Shown here in pieces: positions 45,315 to 54,768 of a stretch of 64,000 nt of DNA (positions within the stretch are counted from its first letter, which is position 1; each line of letters starts with the position of its first letter). Below the pieces are notes generated by a model. That model did not search any database and was not told where the DNA came from. It saw nothing but the letters and a program-made list of their open reading frames with translations. The stretch lies in the NCBI GenBank assembly GCA_003427395.1, contig BFEA01000484.1, positions 681,140 to 745,139 of the forward strand. The letters run 5' to 3'. This stretch comes from Chara braunii. Lineage: Eukaryota > Streptophyta > Charophyceae > Charales > Characeae. Both the position numbers and the translations under genes were made by a program.

Positions 45315-45746
45315 CTATTTGTTCCTTTCTGCACAGAGACCGATGCTATCCTCAAAATCCTCCAAATTTGTTCCATCGAAAGTGGTGTTATCTTCTATTT
45401 CATCTCTTTTCAAATCTGCATACTTGGCCCACATAGCTACTTTGAAGCTCTGCCATCCAAAAACTCTCATGGCCATTTCCTTCATCGCCTTTCTGCATTC
45501 TCCCACTCCAGCCACATTTTTCATCATGGTGGACACATCCCACTCTCTAATGAAAGCGTGGTTTTCATATTCCCTCAAAAACTGCCTCAGGTTATCCTCT
45601 TTCTTGTAAACCGGCATTCCCGCAGAGTCTCTTGTTACCACCGGATGCCTCAATCTTTCTTCCTCTCCAGGAAAAGACCTGGTAAGACCCATCATCCCTC
45701 CCTTCTGCGACATGGCAACTGCACCCTTAGGGTCAAACCTGCACAC
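45315..45746 (-). pseudogene. Gag capsid-like ORF located after the integrase
   Basis: 143 codons. The central part (YKKEDNLRQFLREYENHAFI, then VSTMMKNVAGVGECRKAMKE and GWQSFKVAMWAKYADL) has the short-helix pattern of retrotransposon Gag capsid domains. It starts 124 bp after the integrase stop on the same strand. Gag normally precedes pol, so this is unusual: either an additional 3' ORF, or the start of a second copy whose pol is lost. Just before it, a pyrimidine-rich stretch ending in TGTGTGCAG resembles a splice acceptor (inference). Confidence 0.5.
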
Positions 45747-45869
45747 AGAAGAAAAGAGATTTAGGGGGACAGGTAGGACGATGAGTCAGCCGATGGTTAA
45801 CAAAAGAATATTTTGCAAGAAAAAATATTTTTTTACAAAAAATACTTCACAAGATAACAATTTTTTGAA

Positions 45870-46970
45870 TCAACCTACCTCCGGTCTTAGCTTGAATTTC
45901 TTCAGCCTAGACCCAGAGACCCAGTCATTCCTTGGTGTCCCATCCATTTCTTCCAGCTCGTAGGCTCCATAATTTCCTCGACGCCTGACCTTGTAGGGTC
46001 CAAGCCACCTCTTGTCCAACTTTCTTGACCATTGTTTTTCCAGAGACGAGGCGTAAAGTAGCACTACGTCTCCAATTTTCAATGGCTCTTCTCTTACACG
46101 TGGGAGCTTATCCCATTTCTCCTTGTCCTTCCCTCGGCTCTCTGCTACTCTTTCTGCCGCTTCTTGGATTCTATCTTCCGTGATGCTGACTTGCCTTGCT
46201 CGGATATCCAGTAATTCCTCTAGGGATAGGTCATTCTCCAGATCTTGCTTCCGCCAAGTCTTTAGAAAGCTCTCTATTGGAAAGGTGGCATGTCTTTCAT
46301 ACCACAAAGTCGCAGGAGCATATCCTGTGGTCCTCTTGACCGTGATGTTTTCCACAAAAAACACCGTCCGTAGGAACTTAGGCCATAAGTTAGGCTTCCC
46401 AACAGTCCACTTAGCCAGCAGATTAGTGATGGTGTTATGTCCTCTCTCTACTGGTGCATTCGCCTGAGGGTGTGCCCTAACCGTGTATCTGACAATGACC
46501 CCGAGATCATCCAAAAGTTTTTTTACCTCCCCGCATGTAAACTCACATCCTCTGTCCATTATGAATTCCACCACGAATGGGTATCGGAGGTAATATTCTT
46601 TGATATATTCAGCCAAAACTACCCCAGTCTTGGTTCGAATGACTTTCCCATCAACAAACCCCGTACGGTTATCCGTAGCATCAAAGATATAGTTATATCC
46701 CCCAATCCCTTGCGGCATTGCCAAAAGATTCATGTGGATCACTGCCCCTACATCTTTAATGTACCTTGGATGTAAAGGCTCCTTGTTCCTAATTTGTGAT
46801 CTGATTTGGCATGATACACAAGATTCGCAGTAAGTTTGGATCATCCCATACATTCTTTCCCAGAAGTACAACTCATATATCTTCTTGACTGTGGCGGCGA
46901 AGTCTCTGTGACCACCTACTGGCCCATCATAGAGAGTTGCTATGACCTTAATCTGAGATTTCTGCCACAA
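45870..46970 (-). CDS. Integrase, probably catalytically dead
   Basis: 366 codons, the longest undamaged stretch of this element. The zinc-binding region has His21 and Cys51-X2-Cys54; the partner His appears to be Tyr14. In the core the aligned first catalytic Asp is Asn81 (VIHMNLL), while Asp139 (FIMDRG) and Glu175 (NAPVERGHN) are present. A GPY/F-like region follows (KRWLGPYKVRRRGNYGAYEL). The Asp-to-Asn and His-to-Tyr changes are what G-to-A and C-to-T transitions produce. The initial Met is internal to the polyprotein. Lineage not assigned. Confidence 0.85.
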   Translation of the reverse strand: MWQKSQIKVIATLYDGPVGGHRDFAATVKKIYELYFWERMYGMIQTYCESCVSCQIRSQIRNKEPLHPRYIKDVGAVIHMNLLAMPQGIGGYNYIFDATDNRTGFVDGKVIRTKTGVVLAEYIKEYYLRYPFVVEFIMDRGCEFTCGEVKKLLDDLGVIVRYTVRAHPQANAPVERGHNTITNLLAKWTVGKPNLWPKFLRTVFFVENITVKRTTGYAPATLWYERHATFPIESFLKTWRKQDLENDLSLEELLDIRARQVSITEDRIQEAAERVAESRGKDKEKWDKLPRVREEPLKIGDVVLLYASSLEKQWSRKLDKRWLGPYKVRRRGNYGAYELEEMDGTPRNDWVSGSRLKKFKLRPEVG

Positions 46971-47001
46971 ATGACCCTCCTAGGAGCCTAGGAGGCCCAC
47001 G

Positions 47002-47517
47002 CTAGTGATCTCTCATGCGGAGGGTCTTTTTACTAACCTCTCTTTCTCGCTTGTCCCCTAAGAGAAGAAGTCTCATCTCCAAGTGAAACCTGTCATACTC
47101 CTCTTCTAAAAAATCTTCCGAGATTTCACCTTGCTCAAACTCTTCTCCCTCCAATTCCTCACTGAACTCGTAGTCATCTCCGAGTACTATCTCATCTGGC
47201 TTTACCACTTCCTCGTCATCCTCTGCCTGGACATGTAGGAGAGAGTTAACAAGGTAATATAGTCTCCCCATTGTCAGCAAGTGTTGATCAGCTTGTCTCA
47301 CTCCAGCCTCAATTGTTACCGGATCGTCTGTAAGACGGTAAGTCTCTGCCAAAGATAGTTCAACCATCCATTCTTCGTTTCTTTCTCCCCATGAGTCCTC
47401 CTCAATGAAAGGTTTCAACAATAACCCTTCGATTTTCACGAAGGTTGTTGGAGCAAACCACATGGGTTTCCCTCTCCTGGCCTCCTTATCGTTAATACTT
47501 AGCTCCCATAAGTTCAC
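47002..47517 (-). pseudogene. RNase H to integrase linker of second element
   Basis: 171 codons, strongly acidic in the second half (EFSEELEGEEFEQGEISEDF). It lies between the RNase H segment and the integrase in the expected place and strand. No catalytic motif. A stop near 47,002 separates it from the integrase frame. Confidence 0.55.
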
Positions 47518-47606
47518 ATGGAGCTATATATCGTCTTCGTCCAAAAATCCATCTACCGGTGGTGTTTCTTCTTTGGACTCTCTAGGCTTTTCCGATTCTA
47601 TCCTGC

Positions 47607-48761
47607 TTAAACCATCGGCCCTGTTCTTACTTCCTGGGATATGTTCCAGCTGAAAGTCGAACATCCAGATGTACGTGAGTCATCTGACGATCGTGGGATC
47701 CATAGGCGTGAAGTTCTTGAGAGAATACATAATGTTGTTGGATCTATCATCAAAACAAACCTCCTCCCGTAGAGGTAATGTCTGAAGATGCGCAAGCAGT
47801 GCAACACTGTCAAGGCCTCTTTCTTGAATTGAGAGTAGTTCCTTTCAGTAGTGTTGAGGGTTCGACTCTCAAATCGCAATGGTCTTTCCTTTCCTCCAGA
47901 ATCAGCCTGTATCAGAACTCCTCCCAGGGTTGTTGGTCCAGCGTCGGTTTCTACGATGAAGGGTCGTTCAATAATGGCATCATAGTCTGGAACACCCAGC
48001 ACAAGACCCCCTTCCTCAAATTCCTTCTTCAAGTCCTTTACCACCTATTCCTGCTTCTCTCCCCATTCCCATTCTTGATTCTTCCTTACCAACTTCCTCA
48101 CATGTTCTGTCTTAGCGGCAAACCTTTCAATAAACACTCTCCAGAACCCACACGTTCCAAGAAAGCATCTCACTTCACCGACATTCCTGAATGGCGTAGG
48201 CCATTCAAGGATCTTATTTGTTTTTTTGGTGTCTGGACGGCGTCCTTGTTCATTGCACAAAAAACCCAAAATGATGGCTTCCTTCATGCAGTGATTGGAT
48301 TTTGCTCCACTGGCCGTGAGGTTGTACTCTTGTAACAAGTCAAGTATTTTTCTGAGATCGTTGACATGATCCCAGACAAACTTCATTATGCCAGGTGCAA
48401 CCTCTTGCTCATCTTTCTCCATTGATCATTTTACTGCAAGGTCATCAATATAGGGATCAGTAATCTGCGGGCTGATCGGTTGCATGACTCTTACCATGCT
48501 CCTCTGCACCATGGCTACTGCGTTTGTCCATCCCTGGGGTGCCACGTTCATATGAATCAACCCTCTGGGAGTGTGCATCGCAGTGATTGGCCTATCAATC
48601 GGATAGACTGGAAAGTAGTCGTAACCAGAATACAGATCTATGAGCGAAATAATAGTCTTTCCTGCACATGCCTCAGAGAGTTTATCTGCGTTGGAAAGCC
48701 CACCAGCATCCCTAACTGTTACATCGTTCAATTTCTGCAAATCCTGCACCCATCTAAGCAC
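47607..48761 (-). pseudogene. Reverse transcriptase and RNase H of second element
   Basis: Three minus-strand frames in series. 48,761-48,426 holds RT blocks: LIDLYSGYDYFPVYPIDRP, then APQGWTNAVAMVQRSM and the catalytic YIDD near the end. 48,422-48,045 holds the RT thumb and connection (GFLCNEQGRRPDTKKTNKI, then FRNVGEVRCFLGTCGFWRVF). 48,044-47,607 holds RNase H (FIVETDAGPTTLGGVLIQAD, then NYSQFKKEALTVLHCLRIFR). The catalytic residues named are present, but frames are separated by stops. Divergent from the RT of the 29.5-38.6 kb element. Confidence 0.85.
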
Positions 48762-48905
48762 TTCGTTTGGCTTAATAAAACAGAACTATGGTGATGCGTA
48801 TGGTCTGCTAGAGTACCCTGCCACATGTGATCCAATCTTCCCATCCAGATACTCAACTACTTTTCTTTGATCATCGGGGTTTGGGTATCTGGCTCCTCTG
48901 ACATT

Positions 48906-49513
48906 TCATGGTTGCTGAGGGACTATGTGGATTTGGATCATTCCGACCCTATCCACATCTAACCTCCCCCTCTGATCATCATTGAATGCATAGGCGCGAT
49001 GCTTTTCCTCCATCAACCCTACTACTAGCGCCTTCTCCTGCTCTGTCAGAAAACCTGATTCCCCAATAATCAAATCCCCCTTTGTCTCTTCGTTGATTTT
49101 GCAACTTTCCTCATCCCATCTCTCTTTCATCTGCCTTATCGGTTCTCTTTCTTGTTCGTAGTACACACCCTCTTCGTATGTTACTAAAACTGGAACTGGG
49201 TGGCTCTTCTTATCTACTGTCCTGTACCTCCTTTTGCTTCCTTGCTTGAGCCCACCCCTAAAAAATGTTGGCTGCTTATTTGAGCATACGGCCTCTTCAT
49301 TCTTGCTTCTTGTGTGGATGGCGGTTTGTAAACCAGTTTCAACTTTCCTCCTTTAGGGTAATCATATAACTTATCTGCCAAAGCTTTGATTGCTTCTGGT
49401 TCCGCCATCTCATAAGCGGAGACCATATACATAGCTTGGTCAATGTTTGTCAAGCTTAAAGCTAAGCCTTCATTCTCCTCTCCTTCATCTTCCTCATCAG
49501 ACCCCCACTCCAA
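48906..49513 (-). pseudogene. Protease-to-RT linker of second element
   Basis: Two frames (49,513-49,214 and 49,166-48,906) in the expected position. The second contains GLMEEKHRAYAFNDDQRGRL followed by a region ending MIQIHIVPQQP, which resembles the segment just before RT in Ty3/gypsy pols (cleft entry 'H.I...P'). Confidence 0.6.
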
Positions 49514-49534
49514 CTTTTTCCTCTTCTCCTCTGA

Positions 49535-51268
49535 CTACTCAAAGGTATATGATCCCGCATTGAGGCGGTTCTTTGAGCTATGAGGACATGTATTCTTACA
49601 GGTGATGACCTCAAAGTTTCCGCACGCTGGGTCACATAGAATCACAAACATGGTCTCATCATGCTTGTTCATGATGAGAGTCTCCGAGCACGATAAAAAA
49701 GACCTTCCTAGTAATATAGGAAGATCCAAGTTGGGCATGATATAAAAACAAGAACGAATCTTTACTCGCCCAACTTCCACCATCACATTTGATGTTATGC
49801 CAGTATATCCTGACTTTCCACTTGCCCCATTAAGGTATCTATAGTCTCTCTTGTCAATTTTCAGTCCCAGCTTTTCAGTTGTTTCCGAGTTCATGATGTT
49901 CATCTCTGCTCCTGTATCCACCATTCTCGGACAATCCTTTCCCCTGATGTTAACATCAATGGACCCTGTTCCTACTAACTTCCAGTCTATTTTGCTGCCA
50001 GCAATCGTCCAGTTGGCTTCTTTGGGGATCAAGTCTCCGAGTCTAACTGTTGCCACTTTTTTCCTTGTCAGCTTAGCCTTGACCAACTCTCTGAGTATTG
50101 GCGTTGTTGCCAAAATCTCTTTCAGGTTTAGCAACTCATTGTGTCCCTGGAGAAGTTTGTTTGCTAAATTCTTCAGGTCCACACCTTCTTCAATTGAGGT
50201 TTGGTACCTCCACTTCTTTTTCGACTTCTCCCCAATCTTCTCCTTTCCATCATTAGTCTTATGTTTTTTGGCCCTCTGCTCTGCGCGTTTGTTCTCTTCT
50301 CCTCTAAGCACCTCATCCTGATCCTCCTCATCTTCTCCTACATCGATCGAGGCTTCCGCCTGAGGTGGCAAGGGAGCCTGAGCCGGTTCCTTTGACGTAT
50401 TACCCCCTTTTGGTTTTCGTGCGGTATGGGGAGTATAATTCCTTAGTACGTGGTAAGCTGCGTCTGATCCAGCGGCTAGAGTTGCTCGCACAGCTCTGGC
50501 GTTGGATGCCCTTGACTCGGAACCTTCTCTTCCTTGACTCATGGCGAAAGCTTGTTGGGCCTGAGTCGCCCTCACGGCTCTGACATTGTGTGCTCTTGGC
50601 TCGGAAGCTTCTTTTTCCTGTCCCATGGTGAAAACATGTGGAATGCTCATTTCCAAGTCTTTAAGTTCTCTACAGATGTCTGTCATTCTTGTGTTTAACC
50701 TTCTCATCTTATCCACCAGGTCTTTCATCCTTCTCATGACTTCCTTTGATGACTCTTTTACCTCATTGTCTTTTTCTGGCTCAATCTCAATCAGCGGGAC
50801 ATTTTCTTTTTCCTCACTTATTCTCATTCTTTTTCCTAGCTGATTACTCAACTCATCAATCTCCTCTACCCAAACAAACGGGTCCTCTTTCTCCTGCCAT
50901 AAGTGAAACATGGCTGGCCCACTGGGTCCAAGTCCCACAACTCTGAGTGCTTCCTTTCTAGTGCCTCCTTGAATGTTTGGGTCTATCTGCCTTCTTGTCT
51001 TGTCGAACACATCTCCATATATGCTTGACGTAATTAATTCATCATCTTCATTCATTCTCTTGACATGACACATTTTTACAGTGTGTCCTCTGATTGTACA
51101 GTGGGTGCATGTACACTCACTGTAATCTATCCATCCTCTTCCAAATCCCTGACCGTTCCACTGCCCATCACTTCTGTCAAAACCCCTACAATAGTTCTGG
51201 TTATAACCTTGGTCATAACCCTGGTTATAGCCTTGATTGAAACCTTGGCCGATTTGGTTGAAGTTCAT
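49535..51268 (-). CDS. Gag C-terminal part with zinc knuckle, fused to aspartic protease
   Basis: 577 codons open. Residues 1-45 are a Gln/Gly/Tyr repeat (NQGYNQGYDQGYNQ). The CCHC zinc knuckle is Cys54-X2-Cys57-X4-His62-X4-Cys67. A long charged linker follows with a near-duplicate phrase (RAHNVRAVRATQAQQAFAMS then RASNARAVRATLA). The retropepsin domain has DTGA at about 451-454 and LLGRSFL near 520. The protein would bind RNA and cleave the polyprotein. The open frame suggests lower damage here than in RT. The annotated Met is probably internal to a longer Gag. Confidence 0.8.
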   Translation of the reverse strand: MNFNQIGQGFNQGYNQGYDQGYNQNYCRGFDRSDGQWNGQGFGRGWIDYSECTCTHCTIRGHTVKMCHVKRMNEDDELITSSIYGDVFDKTRRQIDPNIQGGTRKEALRVVGLGPSGPAMFHLWQEKEDPFVWVEEIDELSNQLGKRMRISEEKENVPLIEIEPEKDNEVKESSKEVMRRMKDLVDKMRRLNTRMTDICRELKDLEMSIPHVFTMGQEKEASEPRAHNVRAVRATQAQQAFAMSQGREGSESRASNARAVRATLAAGSDAAYHVLRNYTPHTARKPKGGNTSKEPAQAPLPPQAEASIDVGEDEEDQDEVLRGEENKRAEQRAKKHKTNDGKEKIGEKSKKKWRYQTSIEEGVDLKNLANKLLQGHNELLNLKEILATTPILRELVKAKLTRKKVATVRLGDLIPKEANWTIAGSKIDWKLVGTGSIDVNIRGKDCPRMVDTGAEMNIMNSETTEKLGLKIDKRDYRYLNGASGKSGYTGITSNVMVEVGRVKIRSCFYIMPNLDLPILLGRSFLSCSETLIMNKHDETMFVILCDPACGNFEVITCKNTCPHSSKNRLNAGSYTFE

Positions 51269-51982
51269 TTGGTTATAATTTTCTTGTTGAGGGGCCCTTT
51301 GATTGCCTCAGCTTCCTCCTTGTCCCCCATTTCCTCTTTCTCCGTATCCTCGGCCTCCCTAGTCATTTCCTCTTCCCCCGTTCCTATTTCTACCTTGTCT
51401 TTGTTCGTGTCCTTGCCACTGAAACTGCTGTTGCCCTTCATTTTCTGGCGGTGCGTATTGAGGTTAACCTCCACCTCGACCCTGTGAAGGCCCTGCTTCT
51501 TACATGTGAGGCATATTTGGTTCATACCCTGACCATTGATTCTCTGGGAAGTACCCTTGCCAAGCTCCTACTGGTGCCGCAACCGGCCAAGGTCCCTTTA
51601 GAGATCCTTGGTTTTGCTTTCCACGACCAGTCTGTCCTCTGCCGGTTCCCTGTCCTTCCGTTGCTTGATTGCGATTTTGCCTCTGTGACTTTTTTGGTTG
51701 GGTTATTGTCTCAGACTTTTTCCCTCCTTCTTCCTTTTCTTCTCCTTCTCCATACTTCCTCTTACTTGCTGTCTAACCCACCACCATTACAGATCCTGAG
51801 TCAACTTTATCTTTCAATCCTTTCAGCTGAGTTGCCATACTGCTTAATATTCCTTCTAAGGTTGAGTCAGCTCCTTGGATGACTCCTACTTCCTTTCTCT
51901 TCTTCCTTTCCATCTTCACTTTATGGTGGAATATCTGATCCAGATCTCCGGATGCCAGGTTCCTCTTTATTGTTTCCGACAC
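51265..51982 (-). pseudogene. Gag N-terminal fragments of second element
   Basis: Two minus-strand frames: 51,982-51,773 (MSETIKRNLASGDLDQIFHH, then STLEGILSSMATQLKGLKDK) and 51,525-51,265 (Glu/Lys-rich). They precede the zinc-knuckle ORF in order and strand but are separated by frame changes. No clear capsid domain is visible here; a capsid-like domain appears instead after the integrase. Confidence 0.45.
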
Positions 51983-52332
51983 CGCCCTTCCTCATTGGCA
52001 GGGGACTCATAAGAAACAAACGTGAAAAAAAAAAGTTTCAGAATGTGACTGTCTTTGTTGTAAGATGCATTCTGTAGAGGAAGACTGTGAGCACGACCTG
52101 CTAGACTACCCTGCTCGACATCATTGCAGGACAAAATGTTTTTTTTTTCCCTTTTCCTTTCACGAACGAGCAAAAAAAAACTAAGATTTATGGGACTTGC
52201 TGCCCCTGGGTCCCACCCCTGAATTCTTCGGGAATAGATTAAAACTCGTAATTTTTCAACACTGGCAGAGGTATTAGTGGTTTAAAAAAGTAACCTTTAA
52301 AAATAATAATAATAAATATATATTTTTGGATG
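51983..52332. other. No gene seen; upstream flank of second element
   Basis: AT-rich with A/T runs. No LTR or primer-binding site was recognised here. Confidence 0.4.
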
Positions 52333-52705
52333 ATTTGCAAAAATACCCCCATAAGTTAAGATAAATGTCAAAATGACCCCCCAAAATATGGGTAGAGTGG
52401 AATGCCTTTTCTCACAAAAAAATATTTTTATGAAATATCCCTGGTATCGGGTGGACCCCCGTCTTTGCAATATACCCCTACCGAGTACCGTCCAACTTTG
52501 CAAAATGCTCCAGTACTTGTCAACTTCTCTTATGCGCTATTTTAAAAGGCCAAGGCCCAAACGGGGATGTCCATATTACAGAGTTACACACCCGTTTGAC
52601 AGAGGCACAACATAAAGATTTCGACCCAAAAGGGCATTCCGCTCTACCCACATCTTTTAGGGACATTTTGACATATATCTCAACTTATGGGGGTATTTTG
52701 CAAAT
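52333..52705. mobile_element. Foldback/MITE-like element, 78-bp terminal inverted repeats
   Basis: 52,333-52,410 and the reverse complement of 52,628-52,705 match over about 78 bp with scattered differences: both run TTTGCAAAA-TACCCCCATAAGTT ... ATGTCAAAATG ... GGGTAGAG-GGAATGCC. The interior (about 217 bp) has no ORF. Terminal repeats starting TTTGCAAAATACCCC are like those of some plant Mutator-type MITEs (recollection, not a search). No target duplication was found. It abuts the poly-T of LINE A. Confidence 0.7.
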
Positions 52706-52707
52706 TA

Positions 52708-52738
<31 letters not shown>

Positions 52739-52742
<4 letters not shown>

Positions 52743-53995
52743 GAGAACGGTTCATTACAAGGAAATAATCAAGTCAGACACCTCACAATTCAACCTGCTG
52801 TACTGATAACATCATCGAGCTTAGCTTACAGACATGTGTCTGCGAAAAGTCCATACACTCAGACCTTCAAAGTTCTTAGAGAAAACTTCAGCTAATTCGT
52901 CTATTGACACTTTTAACACTAATTCCTTCGTAGTACAAGGTGGTTTGCGTATCCAAAACTGAGACTTTAAGAAAGATTACTGCAAGTGATTACGCACGAA
53001 ACTAAGGTGATCGCCGCTTCTATACACCATTACTCCATGTATTGCTACTACAGACCTTGCTGCTACTGCCACTATGGCTATCACTGAGACTAACACGGCC
53101 CAACTGACCCAGCTGCTTGGCCTGGGACCCAAAACCTAATGACTCTACTCGTTGGCCCACCACGACTCTAATAACCGAGTTTTCTGGTTGATGAGGGATA
53201 CTCTATCTTAACTTGAACACCTCTGGGGCGGGCCGAGTGCCCAGGTCCCACCTAAATGAGAGCGAGACCCAAACTCCCTACCGACTAGATATGACCTTAT
53301 CTATCTTTGGCTCCTTTATATCCAGAATCCTGGTAGACACCCACATACCATTCCTTGAATCTACCTCGACCAGCTGATGATTCTTTGTCTATATGTGAAT
53401 GAACCAACGAATTTGGTTCTTGCTACCCTCACACGTGGTTAACGTTGACCCCCAGTTTCAGTTCCTGACGAACAAGTCCAAAATTGAAATAAGGGTTTGG
53501 GAGCTAGGCTACCAAAGTGGTCCGGGGCCATTTGCCCGGCTAGGCCAAAAAGAAATAAAAAAATAAAAAATAAAAAATATTTGTTTACTTTATTTTTTAT
53601 TTTAAATTTGGCAACAAATTTTGATGTGACCATGAGGCAAATGTTGTTCAGTTTACTTTTCTGCATAACATAGTTTTTTTTTCGGATTTTTTTAAGTTCT
53701 TGTTTTTTTGTTTTTTTTTGCTAGGACCTTCCCTGGTCCTTGCACGACTGGGCCGTTTGGAAAAGTAGGGTGACTCGGGCGAACCGGCTGGTAGCCTAGT
53801 TTATGAGTTAAACTTTATGTTTTTCTTTTTTTTTGTCTGTTTTTGTTTTGATTCAACGTTGTTGTATACCAAATTTGGTCTCATTTTGAGCATTGAAATT
53901 TCCTCTGCTAAGATTTTTGAAATTTCTCAAGATTTATGAAACTTAATGTTTGCGAAATTTGCATAAAAGTGCACTTTTGGCTTGTTGTCTTATAG

Positions 53996-54028
<33 letters not shown>

Positions 54029-54147
54029 TTGCAGTTACTAACTATGGTATCTACTTTATGACTTGGTGGCAAGTTTGGTTAAAATGACCCTTGGATTTTG
54101 TTATAAATGGCATGACAAGTTGTTTGAAAATTATGGTCTTTATAATT
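52739..54147 (-). other. 3' untranslated region of LINE A
   Basis: About 1.4 kb without recognisable coding between the A tail and the zinc-binding domain. It includes an AT-rich stretch and a (GTT)n run at 53,995-54,026. The 3' end resembles that of LINE B. Confidence 0.5.
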
Positions 54148-54768
54148 TTACCGTATTTCACTACCCTTCCCCAACTCTGCTTTTGTCATCCAATCCACCC
54201 AAATGGTCATTTTTAGCTCTTGCTTGATCTCCCTTTTAATCTCTACATCAGAGTATGGACGCCCTTGAAACCTCGACCTGTTTTTGTTATTCCAAATTGT
54301 TTCACAAATCACACATCGCATCACTTTAGAGATGTATCCCCAATCCCAGCTTCTTTCCAAATTCGGTGGGAGGAACCCCAACAGGACCCACTTCTCATCC
54401 CAGTCCACCCCTTGACCTCCGAAACCTCTCCAGTGTTGTAACCACCATTTCCAAATACGTTTGCATGTCGGACATTTCCACCATAGATGACGTGTGGACT
54501 CAAATGGCCACCTACAATGCGTGCACGCCATGTCTACCGTCATGCTCTTGCTGGTTAACCATACTGTCGAAAGTGTGACCATTAGTGACAACATCCACAG
54601 GAGGCTGACCTGCTTGGAATTGGGCAGGTCATACATAATTTCCCAGAGCTGTTCAAAATTGGAAGCTGCATCCGACGTGACTTCATTCCACACCGCTTGC
54701 CACCGGGGGATTGCCACGTAGGCAAGGGACTTCAAGGTGTGCAAAGACTGTTGGTAGCCAACTGCCAC
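54148..54768 (-). pseudogene. LINE A ORF2 C-terminus, zinc-binding after RT
   Basis: 206 codons. Cys82-X2-Cys85-X8-His94-X4-Cys99 (ACTHC...RHLWWKC) is the zinc-binding motif found after the RT in plant L1-type LINEs (zf-RVT). After it come WDEKWVLLGF and VMRCVICETIWNNKNRSRF, typical of the end of these ORF2 proteins. The upstream half continues from RT but frames are broken. The initial Met is internal. Confidence 0.85.

Larger units (their letters stand above)
43842..51982 (-). mobile_element. Second Ty3/gypsy-like element, no LTRs found, inactive
   Basis: On the minus strand the order is gag fragments, zinc knuckle plus protease, RT, RNase H, linker, integrase, and then further gag-like and coiled-coil frames. 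RNase H before integrase is the Ty3/gypsy arrangement. Sequence is unlike the 29.5-38.6 kb element, so it is another lineage. No LTR pair, PBS or PPT could be identified at either edge, so borders are those of recognisable coding. Many stops and frame changes occur. It may be one element with a second gag-like ORF or two partial elements joined head to tail. Confidence 0.75.
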
